Source of the DNA: JAZDGX01 sp964482205
Lineage (GTDB): Bacteria; Eisenbacteria; RBG-16-71-46; CAIMUX01; WJJG01
DNA: 64,000 nt
Direction: 5' to 3'
NCBI GenBank assembly: GCA_964482205.1
Contig: CAYZWI010000015.1
Location: 23,473-87,472 of the forward strand
In this document: in pieces, positions 25,978 through 36,483 of the stretch
How positions within the stretch are numbered: the first letter of the stretch is position 1
How the letters are laid out: every line of letters starts with the position of its first letter
Made by a program: the position numbers and the translations under genes
Notes under the pieces: model-generated
Told to the model about the DNA's origin: nothing
Databases searched by the model: none
Seen by the model: the letters and a program-made list of their open reading frames with translations, nothing else

Positions 25978-28900
25978 TTGAAGAAGCGCCTCGCCTTTCC
26001 GCTTCCATTCGCTTGCTGCCACTCGGCCAAGGCCGCCTTGCGCATTGCGGTCCTGGTTTCCCTCGCCGTCTTGGCGTCCGGCATGGCCGCGGGCGCAGCC
26101 TCGCCCGAATTCGCAGCCTCGCCCGAACTCGCAGCCTCGGCCGATCTCGCAGCCTCAGCCGAGCAGGCATTCTCCGCCCCCGGAGATCCAGGGCGCGAAG
26201 GCGAGACGATTCGAGTCGTCGCCGATGAGAGCGGCCGGCGCCTGCAGGTCGACGGCCGGGACTTCATGGTGATCGGCATGAACTGGGATTACATGCCGGT
26301 CGGCGAGAACTACCTCTACAGCCTCTGGACCCAGCCCGACGATGTGATCATCGATGCGTTGGGGCGCGAGATGCCGCTCTTGCAGGACATGGGCGTGAAC
26401 GCGATCCGCCAATATGTGGGCATCCCGAAACGGTGGATCGCATACATCCACGAGCGCTACGGCATCTACACGGTGCTCAACCCTCTCATGGCGCGCTACG
26501 GGTACACGCTGGACGGCGTCTGGATACCGGCGGTCGACTATTCCGATCCCCGCCTGCGCGACGCGCTCAAGAACGAGATCGCGACTCTGGTCGAGGAGCA
26601 CAAGGACACGCCCGGGCTGCTCATGTGGCTGCTCGGAAACGAGAACAACTACGGCCTCACCTGGAGCTCCTTCGAAATCGAGGCGCTGCCGGAGGGTGAG
26701 CGCGAAGCGGCGCGCGCGCGTTTCCTCTACTCGCTCTTCGATGAGGCCGCCGCCGAGATCAAGCGACGCGATGCGCGCCATCCGGTCGCGATGGCCAACG
26801 GCGATGTCCAGTACATCGACATCATCGCCGAGGAGTGCACGCACTTCGATGTCTTGGGCACGAATGTGTACCGGGGCATCTCCGCCCGCGATCTCTTCCA
26901 AGTCGTCGAGGACAAGCTGCGGTTGCCCGTTCTCTTCACGGAATTCGGCTCGGACGCCTACAACGCCAAGGAGATGCGCGAAGACCAGGCCATGCAGGCC
27001 CGCTATCTGATCGGGCAATGGCGCGAGATCTACGAGCAATCCGCCGGCAAGGGGCAAGTGGGCAATGCCATCGGCGGCGTGATCTTCCAGTGGAGCGACG
27101 GCTGGTGGAAGTTCGGCCAGGAAAGCCGCCTCGACATCCACGATACCAACGCCTCGTGGCCCAACGGCGGCTACGCCGAGGACTACGTGGATGGCGAGAA
27201 CAACATGAACGAGGAATGGTGGGGCATCACGGCGAAGGGATTCGCGGACCATCGCGGGCTGTACGAGATCTATCCGCGCGCCGCGTACTACGCGCTGCGT
27301 CAAGCGTTCACCCTCGATCCCTACGCTCCGGGAACGGACCTCGCCGCCATTCGCGATCACTTCGACGCCATTCGACCGGCCGCGGCCGCCGTCGCCGCGC
27401 GCGGCGATCGCGCCGCCTTGGTTTCCGAGGCCAGCAGCCGTTTCCGCGTGGCGGGCGCGCGTCTCGAGATCGAGACCTACAGCACGGGAGGAGAGCGGAT
27501 CACCACGCCGAAGGCGGACCAGCCGGGCACGACCTTCCCCGCCTTCCAGGGCTTCGACCACTTGGAGTCCTTCTACTTGGATGTCGAAGCGAATCCGGCG
27601 CCGAATGTGACCGGCCGCGTTTCCGTGAATGTGCTCGGCAATGTGCCAGTGAACCCGATCGACGAGATCTTCTACGAGAACCGCGGACGATCCCGAACGG
27701 TCGTCACGGAAGGCGATCAATTCGAGATCGAATCGCTCGAGCGCGTGAGGATCTACCAGGGGTCGCTTTCCTGGGCCGATCGCTGGTTCCAGCTCGACGC
27801 TTTCTACCGGACTGGACATTTGCATTGGGGCCACGAAGGCGACTTCTTCGGCCTCTACCGGGACGCGTACTACGGAGAGAACATCGACATCTACAATGCC
27901 GATGCGCCTCTCGGTTTCGAAGTGGCCGGAAGACGCCTGCTCTCGGGATTCAAAGTGGCCTTCGGCCCGCAGCTCTGGTGGGGCGCAAACCCGGCGCTCA
28001 TGATGAAGTACCAGCGCAAGATCGGTCCGTTCAACACAGCCGTCGTCTACCACGAAGACATCGCGCCGCAATCGGCGCTCAGCACCTCGAACGCCATCCC
28101 CTTGCCCGAGACGCGCAAGCTTTCGCTGCAGGCATCCACGCGCCGGGGCCCATGGACGCTGGAATTGGGAACGCTCTGGTCGGGAGATCCGAAGGTCGGA
28201 CAGACCTTTCAACTCGTCGACGAGGTGGACGGCGGGTTCCGCGTGCTGCAGGACCGCATCAAAGACGGCGACACCTGGGGATTCAAGGGCAAGCTCACGA
28301 TGGAGCGCGGACGCTTCCGCTGGTACGCGCAGGGCGCCTACATGGGCCTCGTGGCCGACGCGGGCCCGACCGAAGTGATCACTTACACAGGCTGGAATCT
28401 GCTGGACTCGGGCTCAGGCAATCAGCGGAATCTGTTGACCGGGTTCACCCTCAACCACGGCCACTTTCAATTCGGCCCGAACCTGCTGTGGCAGGCGCCG
28501 ATCGTCGGGCCCATCCCCGGCGATGTGACCCCGCCCGGCCGTCCGCGAAATGTGTTGGACGATCCGTTCGCCGTCCTGGGCAACCGGGAGACCGTCGGAG
28601 CGGAATTGATGATCGTCTACGACCCGACTCCCGCGACATGGATGTGGGCCTGGGACAACGATGTCCGCGAGGACGCACCGCTGGCGGCTAGCCTCGGGTT
28701 GGCGTATCGCGACTTGCGCGACACGCGCGATGTCTCGATCTTCATCGCCGAGGATGGCGTGACGACCTATCCCTTCCCGGGCGCGCCCCCGCCGCATGAG
28801 CTATGGGAAGTGAACCTGCGACTGGTCTCGCGCCTCGCCCCAGACACGCGCTTGGTCGCCAATCTCTACGGCGGCGACGCGGAGCCCAGCGGCTACGATC

Positions 28901-29256
28901 CCTCGGGGCTGGACGAAACGCTGAATCGCTTGATCCGCCGCTACGGAATGAGCGGCCGGCTCACGCACGGCCCATGGGCATTGGCCGCCTTCATCAAGGC
29001 GAACGACTGGGGCCCGTACGATTATCATCGCGACTTCAACTTGACGTTCCCTCTGCAGCTCATGGGAGATGTCTCGTACTCCCTGGGACAGCCTCGCTGG
29101 TTCGCGCTGCCGCAGACGCGTCTCGGCGCCCGGGCGCTGTGGCGGTCGCTCGATGTGCATTCGCCGAGATACAGCCCCACCGGCGGTGAGGCAGTTGCGG
29201 GATACGACGACGGCGAAGAGTGGGAGATCCGGAGCTACTTGCATCTGGCGCTGTAG
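25978..29256 (+). CDS. Clan-A glycoside hydrolase fused to a predicted outer-membrane beta-barrel
   Basis: 1092 residues. The start is a TTG at 25978, set by AAGGAGG five bases earlier; an ATG 39 bp upstream lies in GH1. A signal peptide is followed by four 6-residue ASPEFA-like repeats. Residues ~80-450 form a TIM barrel with acid/base E222 (LLGNENNYGL) and nucleophile E322 (LFTEFGSDAYN), in the style of GH2/GH5-type enzymes. From about residue 500 to the end the sequence turns into alternating aromatic/polar strands with Asp/Gly turns (RVRIYQGSLSWADRWFQLDAFY, WTLELGTLWSGDP, WEIRSYLHLAL), the layout of an outer-membrane barrel. This suggests a hydrolase held at the outer membrane. The fold call is by eye. 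Confidence 0.8.
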   Translation: MKKRLAFPLPFACCHSAKAALRIAVLVSLAVLASGMAAGAASPEFAASPELAASADLAASAEQAFSAPGDPGREGETIRVVADESGRRLQVDGRDFMVIGMNWDYMPVGENYLYSLWTQPDDVIIDALGREMPLLQDMGVNAIRQYVGIPKRWIAYIHERYGIYTVLNPLMARYGYTLDGVWIPAVDYSDPRLRDALKNEIATLVEEHKDTPGLLMWLLGNENNYGLTWSSFEIEALPEGEREAARARFLYSLFDEAAAEIKRRDARHPVAMANGDVQYIDIIAEECTHFDVLGTNVYRGISARDLFQVVEDKLRLPVLFTEFGSDAYNAKEMREDQAMQARYLIGQWREIYEQSAGKGQVGNAIGGVIFQWSDGWWKFGQESRLDIHDTNASWPNGGYAEDYVDGENNMNEEWWGITAKGFADHRGLYEIYPRAAYYALRQAFTLDPYAPGTDLAAIRDHFDAIRPAAAAVAARGDRAALVSEASSRFRVAGARLEIETYSTGGERITTPKADQPGTTFPAFQGFDHLESFYLDVEANPAPNVTGRVSVNVLGNVPVNPIDEIFYENRGRSRTVVTEGDQFEIESLERVRIYQGSLSWADRWFQLDAFYRTGHLHWGHEGDFFGLYRDAYYGENIDIYNADAPLGFEVAGRRLLSGFKVAFGPQLWWGANPALMMKYQRKIGPFNTAVVYHEDIAPQSALSTSNAIPLPETRKLSLQASTRRGPWTLELGTLWSGDPKVGQTFQLVDEVDGGFRVLQDRIKDGDTWGFKGKLTMERGRFRWYAQGAYMGLVADAGPTEVITYTGWNLLDSGSGNQRNLLTGFTLNHGHFQFGPNLLWQAPIVGPIPGDVTPPGRPRNVLDDPFAVLGNRETVGAELMIVYDPTPATWMWAWDNDVREDAPLAASLGLAYRDLRDTRDVSIFIAEDGVTTYPFPGAPPPHELWEVNLRLVSRLAPDTRLVANLYGGDAEPSGYDPSGLDETLNRLIRRYGMSGRLTHGPWALAAFIKANDWGPYDYHRDFNLTFPLQLMGDVSYSLGQPRWFALPQTRLGARALWRSLDVHSPRYSPTGGEAVAGYDDGEEWEIRSYLHLAL
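26098..26169 (+). repeat. Four tandem 18-bp in-frame repeats
   Basis: Four units of 18 bp encode ASPEFA, ASPELA, ASADLA and ASAEQA directly after the signal peptide of the hydrolase-barrel fusion. Length variation by slippage would keep the frame and would lengthen or shorten the linker. Confidence 0.85.
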
Positions 29257-29300
29257 AAGCCCGCGGCGCTTCAGCCGGTCGATGGTCGAAAAGCTGCGGG

Positions 29301-30109
<809 letters not shown>

Positions 30110-30113
<4 letters not shown>

Positions 30114-31381
30114 CAGCTCTCTCTCCTTCCGGCGGCGGACTCCGATGGCGCCGCAACGATGGGGAGCAGGCTGCAGTTGGTCAGCGCTTCTTTGAGAACC
30201 ATGGTCGCCGCACCCACCGCGATCGATTGGGTTCCCAACTCGCTGACGAGCAACTCGGCGGCCGCCACTTGACTGACGAGCGTGCGGCGGCGAACCGTTT
30301 CGCGAATGGGGTTGAGCACCAAGTCTCCCAAACCGGCGAGATTCCCGCCCAGAACCACCATCGCGGGATTCATGAGATTCAGCAGGCCGGCCACGGCGAC
30401 GCCCAGATACTCAGCAGCCTCGGTAGCGAGCCGGCGTGCCATGGCATCTCCGGCGATGGCGGCTTCCTCGATGTCCGCGATGGTCACGGCCCGGCCGGCG
30501 AGAATGCTGCCGGGGTGCGAGGGCAGCAGTTCCGCGGCGCGCTCGACCAGCGCCTGCGTGCTCACCAAAGTCGCCAGACATCCGCGAAGTCCGCAGATGC
30601 AGGGCTTGCCTTTGGGGTTGATGGCCAGGTGGCCGATTTCCCCGGCCACGCCGGTGGATCCGCGAAAGATCTCGCCGTTGACGATGAAACCGCAGCCGAC
30701 GCCCGTAGCCACTTTGATGTAGGCCAGGATGTCCACTCCGCGCCCGGCGCCCCACCACGATTCGGCGAGCGCGCCGAGGTTCGCATCGTTGTCCACCATC
30801 AGATGGACGCCGAGCCGTTGGCCGAGCTCGCCGAGGCCCAGCCGGCCATGCCAGGCGGGCAGGACCACTTCGGAAAGCTCGTCGGGACGGGAAGGATGGA
30901 CCGGGCTGGGAACCGCGACACCGATGCCGATGAGCGGCCCGCCGGCCTTCGCCTCGCCCAGGCATTCCGAGCACAGCTTGCCGATCAGCTTGCGCGTGCC
31001 GGCGGGATCGGTTCGCACCGGATGCGAGCGCTCACGCCATGCCAACACCCTGCCGCGCAGATCGGTGAGCGCGACGCCCACATGAGCCGCGCCCATATCG
31101 ACGCCCAGGATCACGGCGGAGTCATCGCGAAACTCGAGGATGATCGGCCGGCGGCCGCCGCTCGACTTGCCGCTGCCCACTTCGGTGATGAGGCCCGTTT
31201 GCAGCAACTCGGCGATCACTTCGGAGACCGTCGAGCGAGACAGGCTCTCCTGCTGCACGATCTCGACGCGCGACATCCGCCGCCGCTCCCAGATCAGCCG
31301 CAGGATCGCATCGGCGAGAGGCCGGGGGCGATCCGGATTCTCGCGCCGAAGTCCTTTCCACCGCACCCGACTGGATTCCAC
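30110..31381 (-). CDS. ROK-family transcriptional repressor (NagC/XylR type)
   Basis: 423 residues. The start is a GTG at 31381 with AGGAGAGAGA upstream; longer frames overlap the lipoprotein gene. The N-terminal winged helix covers residues ~15-75 (ILRLIWERRRMSRVEIVQQ, SRSTVSEVIAELLQTGLI). The ROK sugar-kinase fold follows, with DMGAAHVG, VDNDANLGALAE and the zinc motif GHLAINPKGKPCICGLRGC. The residue after GCL is Ala rather than the usual Glu. It lies inside the glucan locus between a lipoprotein gene (43 bp) and GH16 (4-bp overlap). It is the best candidate to bind the four 25-bp palindromes at 17144, 24486, 32866 and 33101; the one at 32866 would make it autoregulated. The inducer is likely a glucan oligosaccharide or glucose (inferred). 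Confidence 0.93.
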
Positions 31382-31424
31382 GCCGTCTCTCTCCTGTTGC
31401 TCGCCTGCGTTTCGCCGGCTCCTG

Positions 31425-32849
31425 CTATCTGTGGAAGAGGACATTGTCCAGGAACACCGTCCGCGCATCGGACGAAGAGATCACGATCTGCGCAAGGTGG
31501 GCGCGGCTCGTGAGCGTGAACTGATCGAGCGGGATGTCGAGCACCGACCACTGACCGGCGACGAAGGCCGGCGTGGACGAGGCCGTGAAGCTGAGCTCCG
31601 ATTGATCGACGGGCGGGTTGTAGATTCCGTCCTCTCCAAAATCGACCAGCTTCACTCGAAAGACATTCCCCGTCGGTGCCCAAACGTCCAGGCGGATGTG
31701 CGTCATGCCGGTGGCGTCGATGAGCTGGGTGGTGAACTCGATCCCCGCGTAGACGAGACCCGTGTACGCTTTCACATCGTCTCCGTCGATCGCGAAGTCG
31801 TCCACCGGGCCGCTCGAACTCCATGACGCGCGCCAGGTGTCGACCGGGACGAGGCTGTAGGCGTCGCTGAAAAGCGCGATGACATCGCCGGAGGGCAGCG
31901 TGGGCGTGGGTGCGGGCTCATCCGGCGGCGCGAGCACATTCACGGTGATCGAGCCCGCGACATCGACGGTGTCGAGCTTGGCCGTGATCATGGCCGTCCC
32001 CCCTCCGACCGCCGTGATCGCTCCTCCGGCGGCCTGCACGACGGTTTCGTCCGAGGAGAAGAAGTCGAAGTAGCGCGGGGAATGATCGACCAGCATGTCC
32101 ACACCGTTGACCGAGAAAAGGACGCGCGTCTGTTCGGGCGTCACCGCACCGCCGAGAAAAGTATCGACCGTGCGCGAGGCCATCGTCGGCCGGGGATTGA
32201 GAATCGTGCCCATGCGGACGAAACGGATTTCGTCGAACCAGAGGGTGAAGCCTTGATTGTTTTCGTGCCCTTCGGCGAAGAAGAACAGCCCGCGCTCGAG
32301 GGTGAGGCGCGAGGGGTCGGGAATGGGAATGGCGATCAGGGTCCAATCGGTGGTGAGAGGTATGTGCGCGCGCTGGGCTTCGTAGAGCGAGAGGCCGGTG
32401 TTGTCGTTGCCGAAGCCGGCTACATCGAGGGTCGAGTTGACGCTCGATTTGGCGTAGAAGACGAGCGCATCGTAGCCGGAGAGGTCCCGATAATCCGCGC
32501 AGGTGAAGGCGCCTCCCGCGTAGGTGCCTCCCGTCCCGCCCGGGCCGGGCACGGTGACTTTGAGCGAAGTCGTGCCCACTCGCGCCTGGGTGGCATCCAT
32601 GGCGATCGCCTCCAGCAGCGAGCCCGAGAAGGCCTGGAAGTCCACGCTTTCGCCGAAGGCGTCGTCGAAGACCACGGGATCGGTATTGGCGGGCGCCAGC
32701 GGCAAATCCGACAAGTCCCTCTCGCTGCAGCCGGCGAGCAGAGACAGCGCGAGGGCCAGAACTAAGGAGAAGAGTGCAGCGCAGCGGGGGACGAAGGCGG
32801 CCCCGCCGGGCGTCGGAGTGAGCGAGCGGAATGAGTGGAATGAGTGCAA
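31425..32849 (-). CDS. Lipoprotein with two carbohydrate-binding-like domains and a Big_2-type domain
   Basis: 474 residues. The start is a TTG at 32849 with AGGAGG 6 nt before it. The lipobox is LAG-C. Residues ~55-225 form a CBM-like sandwich (SLKVTVPGPGGTGGTYAGGAF, GYDALVFYAKSS, LWFDEIRFVRMG). A bacterial Ig-like segment follows (SSDETVVQAAGGAITAVGGGTAMITAKL). Residues ~330-474 are a second sandwich (HIRLDVWAPTGNVFRVKLVDFGEDG, LAQIVISSSDARTVFLDNVLFHR), typical of lipoproteins next to GH16 laminarinases. It likely captures beta-glucan at the surface. It is first in the unit with the ROK gene and GH16, behind the operator at 32866. Confidence 0.87.
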   Translation of the reverse strand: MHSFHSFRSLTPTPGGAAFVPRCAALFSLVLALALSLLAGCSERDLSDLPLAPANTDPVVFDDAFGESVDFQAFSGSLLEAIAMDATQARVGTTSLKVTVPGPGGTGGTYAGGAFTCADYRDLSGYDALVFYAKSSVNSTLDVAGFGNDNTGLSLYEAQRAHIPLTTDWTLIAIPIPDPSRLTLERGLFFFAEGHENNQGFTLWFDEIRFVRMGTILNPRPTMASRTVDTFLGGAVTPEQTRVLFSVNGVDMLVDHSPRYFDFFSSDETVVQAAGGAITAVGGGTAMITAKLDTVDVAGSITVNVLAPPDEPAPTPTLPSGDVIALFSDAYSLVPVDTWRASWSSSGPVDDFAIDGDDVKAYTGLVYAGIEFTTQLIDATGMTHIRLDVWAPTGNVFRVKLVDFGEDGIYNPPVDQSELSFTASSTPAFVAGQWSVLDIPLDQFTLTSRAHLAQIVISSSDARTVFLDNVLFHR

Positions 32850-32865
32850 TGGGGCCTCCTGCCTT

Positions 32866-32890
32866 GCTTTGTACGGGATCCGATCAAAGT
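32866..32890. promoter_or_regulatory. ROK-regulon operator 3 with promoter
   Basis: A palindrome GCTTTGTACGG, 3 bp, CCGATCAAAGT. On the minus strand -35 TTGACA (32912-32917) and -10 AATACT (32888-32893) with an 18-bp spacer place the operator over the -10 and start region of the lipoprotein/ROK/GH16 unit. Binding here would make the repressor autoregulated. Confidence 0.78.
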
Positions 32891-33100
32891 ATTCAGGACT
32901 TCTCGCCTCCTTGTCAAGCCCTGGGCAGTGCTCGGCCCGGCGCCCTGGAGATTCAATCTCTTGCGAGGAAAGTGGATACCAAGACGAACGCCCCGCCTGG
33001 CTCAGGAATTCTGCCTCGTTCCGTCGGCCGGGCGGGCGGATCTTCGAGTCGAGCGCAAGAGGCGCAATCGCAGGCTTGACCTCCCGACAAGCCTCGGGCT

Positions 33101-33125
33101 ACTTTGTTCGGACTTCGTACAAAGT
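33101..33125. promoter_or_regulatory. ROK-regulon operator 4 with promoter
   Basis: A palindrome ACTTTGTTCGG, 3 bp, TTCGTACAAAGT (one half slightly degenerate). It overlaps the -10 TACTTT (33100-33105) of a plus-strand promoter whose -35 is TTGACC (33076-33081), spacer 18 bp. It controls the GPH symporter that starts at 33176. Confidence 0.78.
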
Positions 33126-33175
33126 GAGATGATCGGCTCTCCGACGACAGCCGGAGCCCAAGGGAAGGAAGTCCG

Positions 33176-34687
33176 ATGAGCGCCCTCACCGCGAAGACCG
33201 CCGCCGCGAAGACGACCACCGCACCCGAAGACCGCGTCAGTTTCCCGCATCGGCTCGTCTACGGCGCCGGCGCGTTCGTGAACAACCTGCTCGCGGCAGC
33301 CAGCGGCGGCATGATGATCGTTCTCAATCTAGGGCTGGGCATGAACCCTGCCTTGGTCGGATTGCTCGGAGCCTTGCCAAGGCTTACCGATGCTTGCACC
33401 GATCCGATCATGGGCTTCATTTCCGACAACACGAGAACGCGCTGGGGAAGGCGGCGGCCGTACATCTTCGCCGGAGCGATCGCCGCCGGCCTCCTCTTCA
33501 TCCTGCTGTGGCAGTTGCCGCGCGGCCAAAGCGAGATGTTCTATTTCTGGTACTTCCTGATCGCCTCGATCGTGTTCTACATGGGCTACACCGTCTTCGC
33601 GACACCGTGGGTGGCCCTGGGCTACGAGTTGACTCCCGACTACAACGAGCGCACGCGCCTCATGGGCACCCAGAACTTCATCGGACAGCTCGCCTACGTC
33701 GCATCGCCGTGGTTCCTATGGATCATGACCAACAAGAGTTTCTTCCCCGACCAGATCGCGGGTGCCGCCGGCTTGTCCATTCTCGTCGCGGTCGTGGCCA
33801 TGGGGCTGGGCATCCTGCCCGCGATCTTCCTCCGCGAGCGGATGCAGACCATCGCTACGGCCGAGGCCCAGACGAGCACCGCGGATGAGCGTGGGACCGG
33901 CGAGGCGAGTATGAGAGGGGTGCCCGGGTTCTTCCGTGGATTCGGCATGACCCTTTCTTCGCGCCCGTTCCTCATGCTCTGCCTGGCGACATTTCTCGTG
34001 TTCAACGGCTTCATGCTCATCTCGTCATTCCAGCCCTACGTCATCATCTACTACGTCTGCGGCGGCGACCAAAACGTCGGCGCCAAGTACGCCGGAATCG
34101 CAGGCACGGTGGGCGGAGTGAGCACCTTCGCCGTGGTCGCCCTGATCGCTTGGCTCGGCACCCGCGTCGGCAAGCGGCACGCCTTCTTCGTATCGACAGG
34201 GTTGTCGATGATCGGCTACGGGCTGAAGTGGGTTTGCTACAACCCGGCCCACCCTCTGCTCGTGATCCTGCCGGCGCCGTTGCTGGCATTCGGCCTGGGC
34301 GGGCTGTTCACGCTGGTGCCCGCGATGATCCCCGATGTCGTCGACACCGACGAGTTGAAGACGCACCAGCGGCGCGAAGGCATGTTCGGGTCCGTGTTCT
34401 GGTGGACGGTGAAACTCGGCATGGCGGCGGCACTGGCGGGCGGCGGCTACTTGCTCAATGCGACGGGATTCGACGTGGCCCTGGGCGGCGCGCAGTCGGG
34501 AAGGACCATCATCCTGATGCGCCTTTGCGATGCGGTCATTCCGATCATCGCATCGGCATTCGCCATCTGGGCGGTCGCGACCTACCCCATCACCGAGGCG
34601 AAGGCCAACGAAGTGCGCGCGGAACTGGAACGCCGGCGCGGCAAGGCGAGCCTGCCGGTGGCCGGCAGCGAGGGCGCCGCGGGTTGA
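33176..34687 (+). CDS. GPH-family sugar:cation symporter (MFS_2 type)
   Basis: 503 residues with about twelve membrane segments. AAGGAAG precedes the start. The GPH signature DPIMGFISDNTRTRWGRRRPYI lies between helices 2 and 3, followed by FATPWVALGYELTPDYNERTRLMG, typical of MelB-related carriers for glycosides, pentosides or hexuronides. It would import the glucose oligomers released outside by GH16/GH17 for cytoplasmic GH1 and the phosphorylase. It has its own operator/promoter at 33076-33125. A strong terminator follows at 34728. Confidence 0.94.
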   Translation: MSALTAKTAAAKTTTAPEDRVSFPHRLVYGAGAFVNNLLAAASGGMMIVLNLGLGMNPALVGLLGALPRLTDACTDPIMGFISDNTRTRWGRRRPYIFAGAIAAGLLFILLWQLPRGQSEMFYFWYFLIASIVFYMGYTVFATPWVALGYELTPDYNERTRLMGTQNFIGQLAYVASPWFLWIMTNKSFFPDQIAGAAGLSILVAVVAMGLGILPAIFLRERMQTIATAEAQTSTADERGTGEASMRGVPGFFRGFGMTLSSRPFLMLCLATFLVFNGFMLISSFQPYVIIYYVCGGDQNVGAKYAGIAGTVGGVSTFAVVALIAWLGTRVGKRHAFFVSTGLSMIGYGLKWVCYNPAHPLLVILPAPLLAFGLGGLFTLVPAMIPDVVDTDELKTHQRREGMFGSVFWWTVKLGMAAALAGGGYLLNATGFDVALGGAQSGRTIILMRLCDAVIPIIASAFAIWAVATYPITEAKANEVRAELERRRGKASLPVAGSEGAAG

Positions 34688-34727
34688 TTCCGCGGCGGGA
34701 GCTCCTCCGGCCGGGCGCAAGGTCAGC

Positions 34728-34760
34728 AAAAGGGGCCCCCTCTTTCGAGAGGGCCCCTTT
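34728..34760. terminator. Bidirectional intrinsic terminator
   Basis: AAAGGGGCCC... pairs with ...GGGCCCCTTT in a 14-bp stem with one mismatch and a short TTTC-type loop. It lies between the convergent symporter gene and the secreted PPC protein gene. Confidence 0.85.
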
Positions 34761-34814
34761 GCTCAGCTCATCGATGGCTTTCGCGCCGCTCTCGACAGAG
34801 CGGGCTTGCGCAGA

Positions 34815-35933
34815 CTACCGATAAACCGACTTGATCGTTCCCCAGCTGTCCGTGTCTTGCGGAACCGGGATTTCGCAGGGGTTCGGATCGCAAGCGGTCC
34901 AGTCCACATGCCAGGTACCGCCGACCAGGCCGCAGTCGGCCTCGCTGTAGAGGAAGCAGTTCTCACCCACGCAGCAGACCGCCGTCGGGAGCGGGCAGGT
35001 GATGTCGTACGTCAGCGTGAAGGGCCCGCCGGCGCCGGTGCTGTAGGCGTCGCAGATGATGTAGTAGGTGCCGTCCGCGGTACAGGTCCAGGTGATGTCC
35101 TCCGGACTCCCACTGTCGGATCCCGCCACGCAGCTGCCCTGAGGGTCGGCGCAGTCGGTGATGATGTACAGCGCCTCGTCGAAGCTCGTTCCCACATAGG
35201 AATAGACGAGGCTGACTACATCGCCGGCCAACAGATCCATGACATAGACGACATCCTTGCCGGCGGTCGCATAGCCGGTGCAGCTGCCGGCGCTGACCAG
35301 GTTGTAGTCCGCGATCGCCGCGGTGAGATCGCCCTGCACCACTCCCGAGGAGCAGCGCTCGAGCGCGATCGCGCCCTCGCAGGTGTCATTGACCGGAGGC
35401 GGCGGCGGGGGTTGGATGGTCAGGTTGAACGACGGAATGCAGTCCGGCGTCGGCCAGGTGTCGACCATGATGTAGTAGGTGCCAGGGGCCAGGGTCACAT
35501 TCTCGATGCTCTTCGCGCCGCCGCTGGAGCTGGTCATGTAGGCGATGCAGGTCGCGCCCGGAGGGCACTCGGCGCCGATCGCGACGCCCGACCAAGTGGT
35601 GCCCAGGGGGTCCAAGGTGATGTTGACCGTGACTTCCTCGGTGATGATGAGCTGGAAGATCGTGTCCTCGCCGCCATCGTAATAGCCGAGGCAGGTCTCG
35701 GTGTAGTTGTTGAGGGCCCCGCAAGTCGTGAAGCCCGTGCCGAAGTACGGCAGAGTGTCGATGACGATCGGGTCGGTGCAGTCGTCTCCCACTGCGCGCC
35801 CTTCTTCAGCGGCCAGCGGCACATCGACCGTCGGGCCGTGAACCGGATCCTTGTCATTCGCGTTGGCCACGGCGGCCAGGCCGAGCGCGAGTAACGGGAC
35901 GAAAAGCAGTGCGAGCAATCTTGAATTCCTCAT
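34815..35933 (-). CDS. Secreted PPC-domain protein with Cys-rich module and WG-type C-terminal motif
   Basis: 372 residues. GAGGGAGGA precedes the start. The signal peptide is MRNSRLLALLFVPLLALGLAAVANA. Two PPC-like beta-sandwiches follow: residues ~50-175 (DTIFQLIITEEVTVNITLD, GTYYIMVDTWP) and ~185-310 (DVVYVMDLLAGDVVSLVYS, GTYYIICDAYSTG), joined by a run of six Pro. Next is a Cys-rich module (TAVCCVGENCFLYSEADCG...GGTWHVDWTAC) homologous to that in the 996-2153 product. It ends PQDTDSWGTIKSVYR, the terminal motif shared with four other exported proteins. A 9-bp-stem hairpin (35971-35993) lies in its leader. No catalytic motif is seen. Confidence 0.87.
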   Translation of the reverse strand: MRNSRLLALLFVPLLALGLAAVANANDKDPVHGPTVDVPLAAEEGRAVGDDCTDPIVIDTLPYFGTGFTTCGALNNYTETCLGYYDGGEDTIFQLIITEEVTVNITLDPLGTTWSGVAIGAECPPGATCIAYMTSSSGGAKSIENVTLAPGTYYIMVDTWPTPDCIPSFNLTIQPPPPPPVNDTCEGAIALERCSSGVVQGDLTAAIADYNLVSAGSCTGYATAGKDVVYVMDLLAGDVVSLVYSYVGTSFDEALYIITDCADPQGSCVAGSDSGSPEDITWTCTADGTYYIICDAYSTGAGGPFTLTYDITCPLPTAVCCVGENCFLYSEADCGLVGGTWHVDWTACDPNPCEIPVPQDTDSWGTIKSVYR

Positions 35934-35970
35934 GCCCAGTCCTCCCTCTGTCTAAGTCACACAGCTCCCG

Positions 35971-35993
35971 GCCGACGACCCCGTGTCGTCGGC
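35971..35993. promoter_or_regulatory. Stem-loop in the leader of the PPC-protein gene
   Basis: A perfect 9-bp stem, GCCGACGAC / GTCGTCGGC, with a CCCGT loop and no T-run. It lies ~38 nt upstream of the start at 35933 on the minus strand, so it could be part of the 5' untranslated region. Its function is unknown. Confidence 0.45.
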
Positions 35994-36483
35994 TCCGGTG
36001 CAACACCCGATGCGTTCTGCTGCGAGCATCGCTCTGGGGGCATGGGGCGCGAGAGCCCATACGGCCCGTACGCGATCCCTGACAGCCTGCTAGGCGGGCG
36101 TCTGCATAGATCCATCGACCAAGATATTCTACCACATGAGGATGGAGTGGCGCAATGCGTCACCCCAATGGCTGTAGGCCGCTGGCATCAAGAGAGATAA
36201 GGGGCACCGGGTGCATCCTGGCGTGCTTCATGTTCCCCTACCTCACTCGGGCGGCGAGCCCTGGCTCCTTTCATGCGATTCTGAGGGTCTGAAGGCTGGA
36301 GAAGATATTGCAGGAGAAGAAGTTCCCGCTTTGGCACGGGGCCTTCGTTGTCTTGCCAAGAAGCGGCCGGTGTTTGATCGAGGGCCGAACGAACTACGCA
36401 CGCGGTGGCATCCTGGAAGACGCCGGCAGCCCCACTCGGTCGTTTCCTTGGCTCCATCGACGGGCCCGGCCCAGAATCACGGT
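35994..36483. other. Intergenic region without recognised genes
   Basis: About 490 bp between the PPC-protein leader hairpin and the transporter stop. Frames exist on both strands, but none has a start with an SD or a recognisable protein. It may hold the promoter of the PPC-protein gene and the 3' end of the transporter transcript. Confidence 0.6.

Noticed and set aside
26155..28212. 685-codon minus-strand ORF inside the hydrolase-barrel gene
   Set aside because: Antisense shadow with His/Arg/Val-rich composition and no SD.
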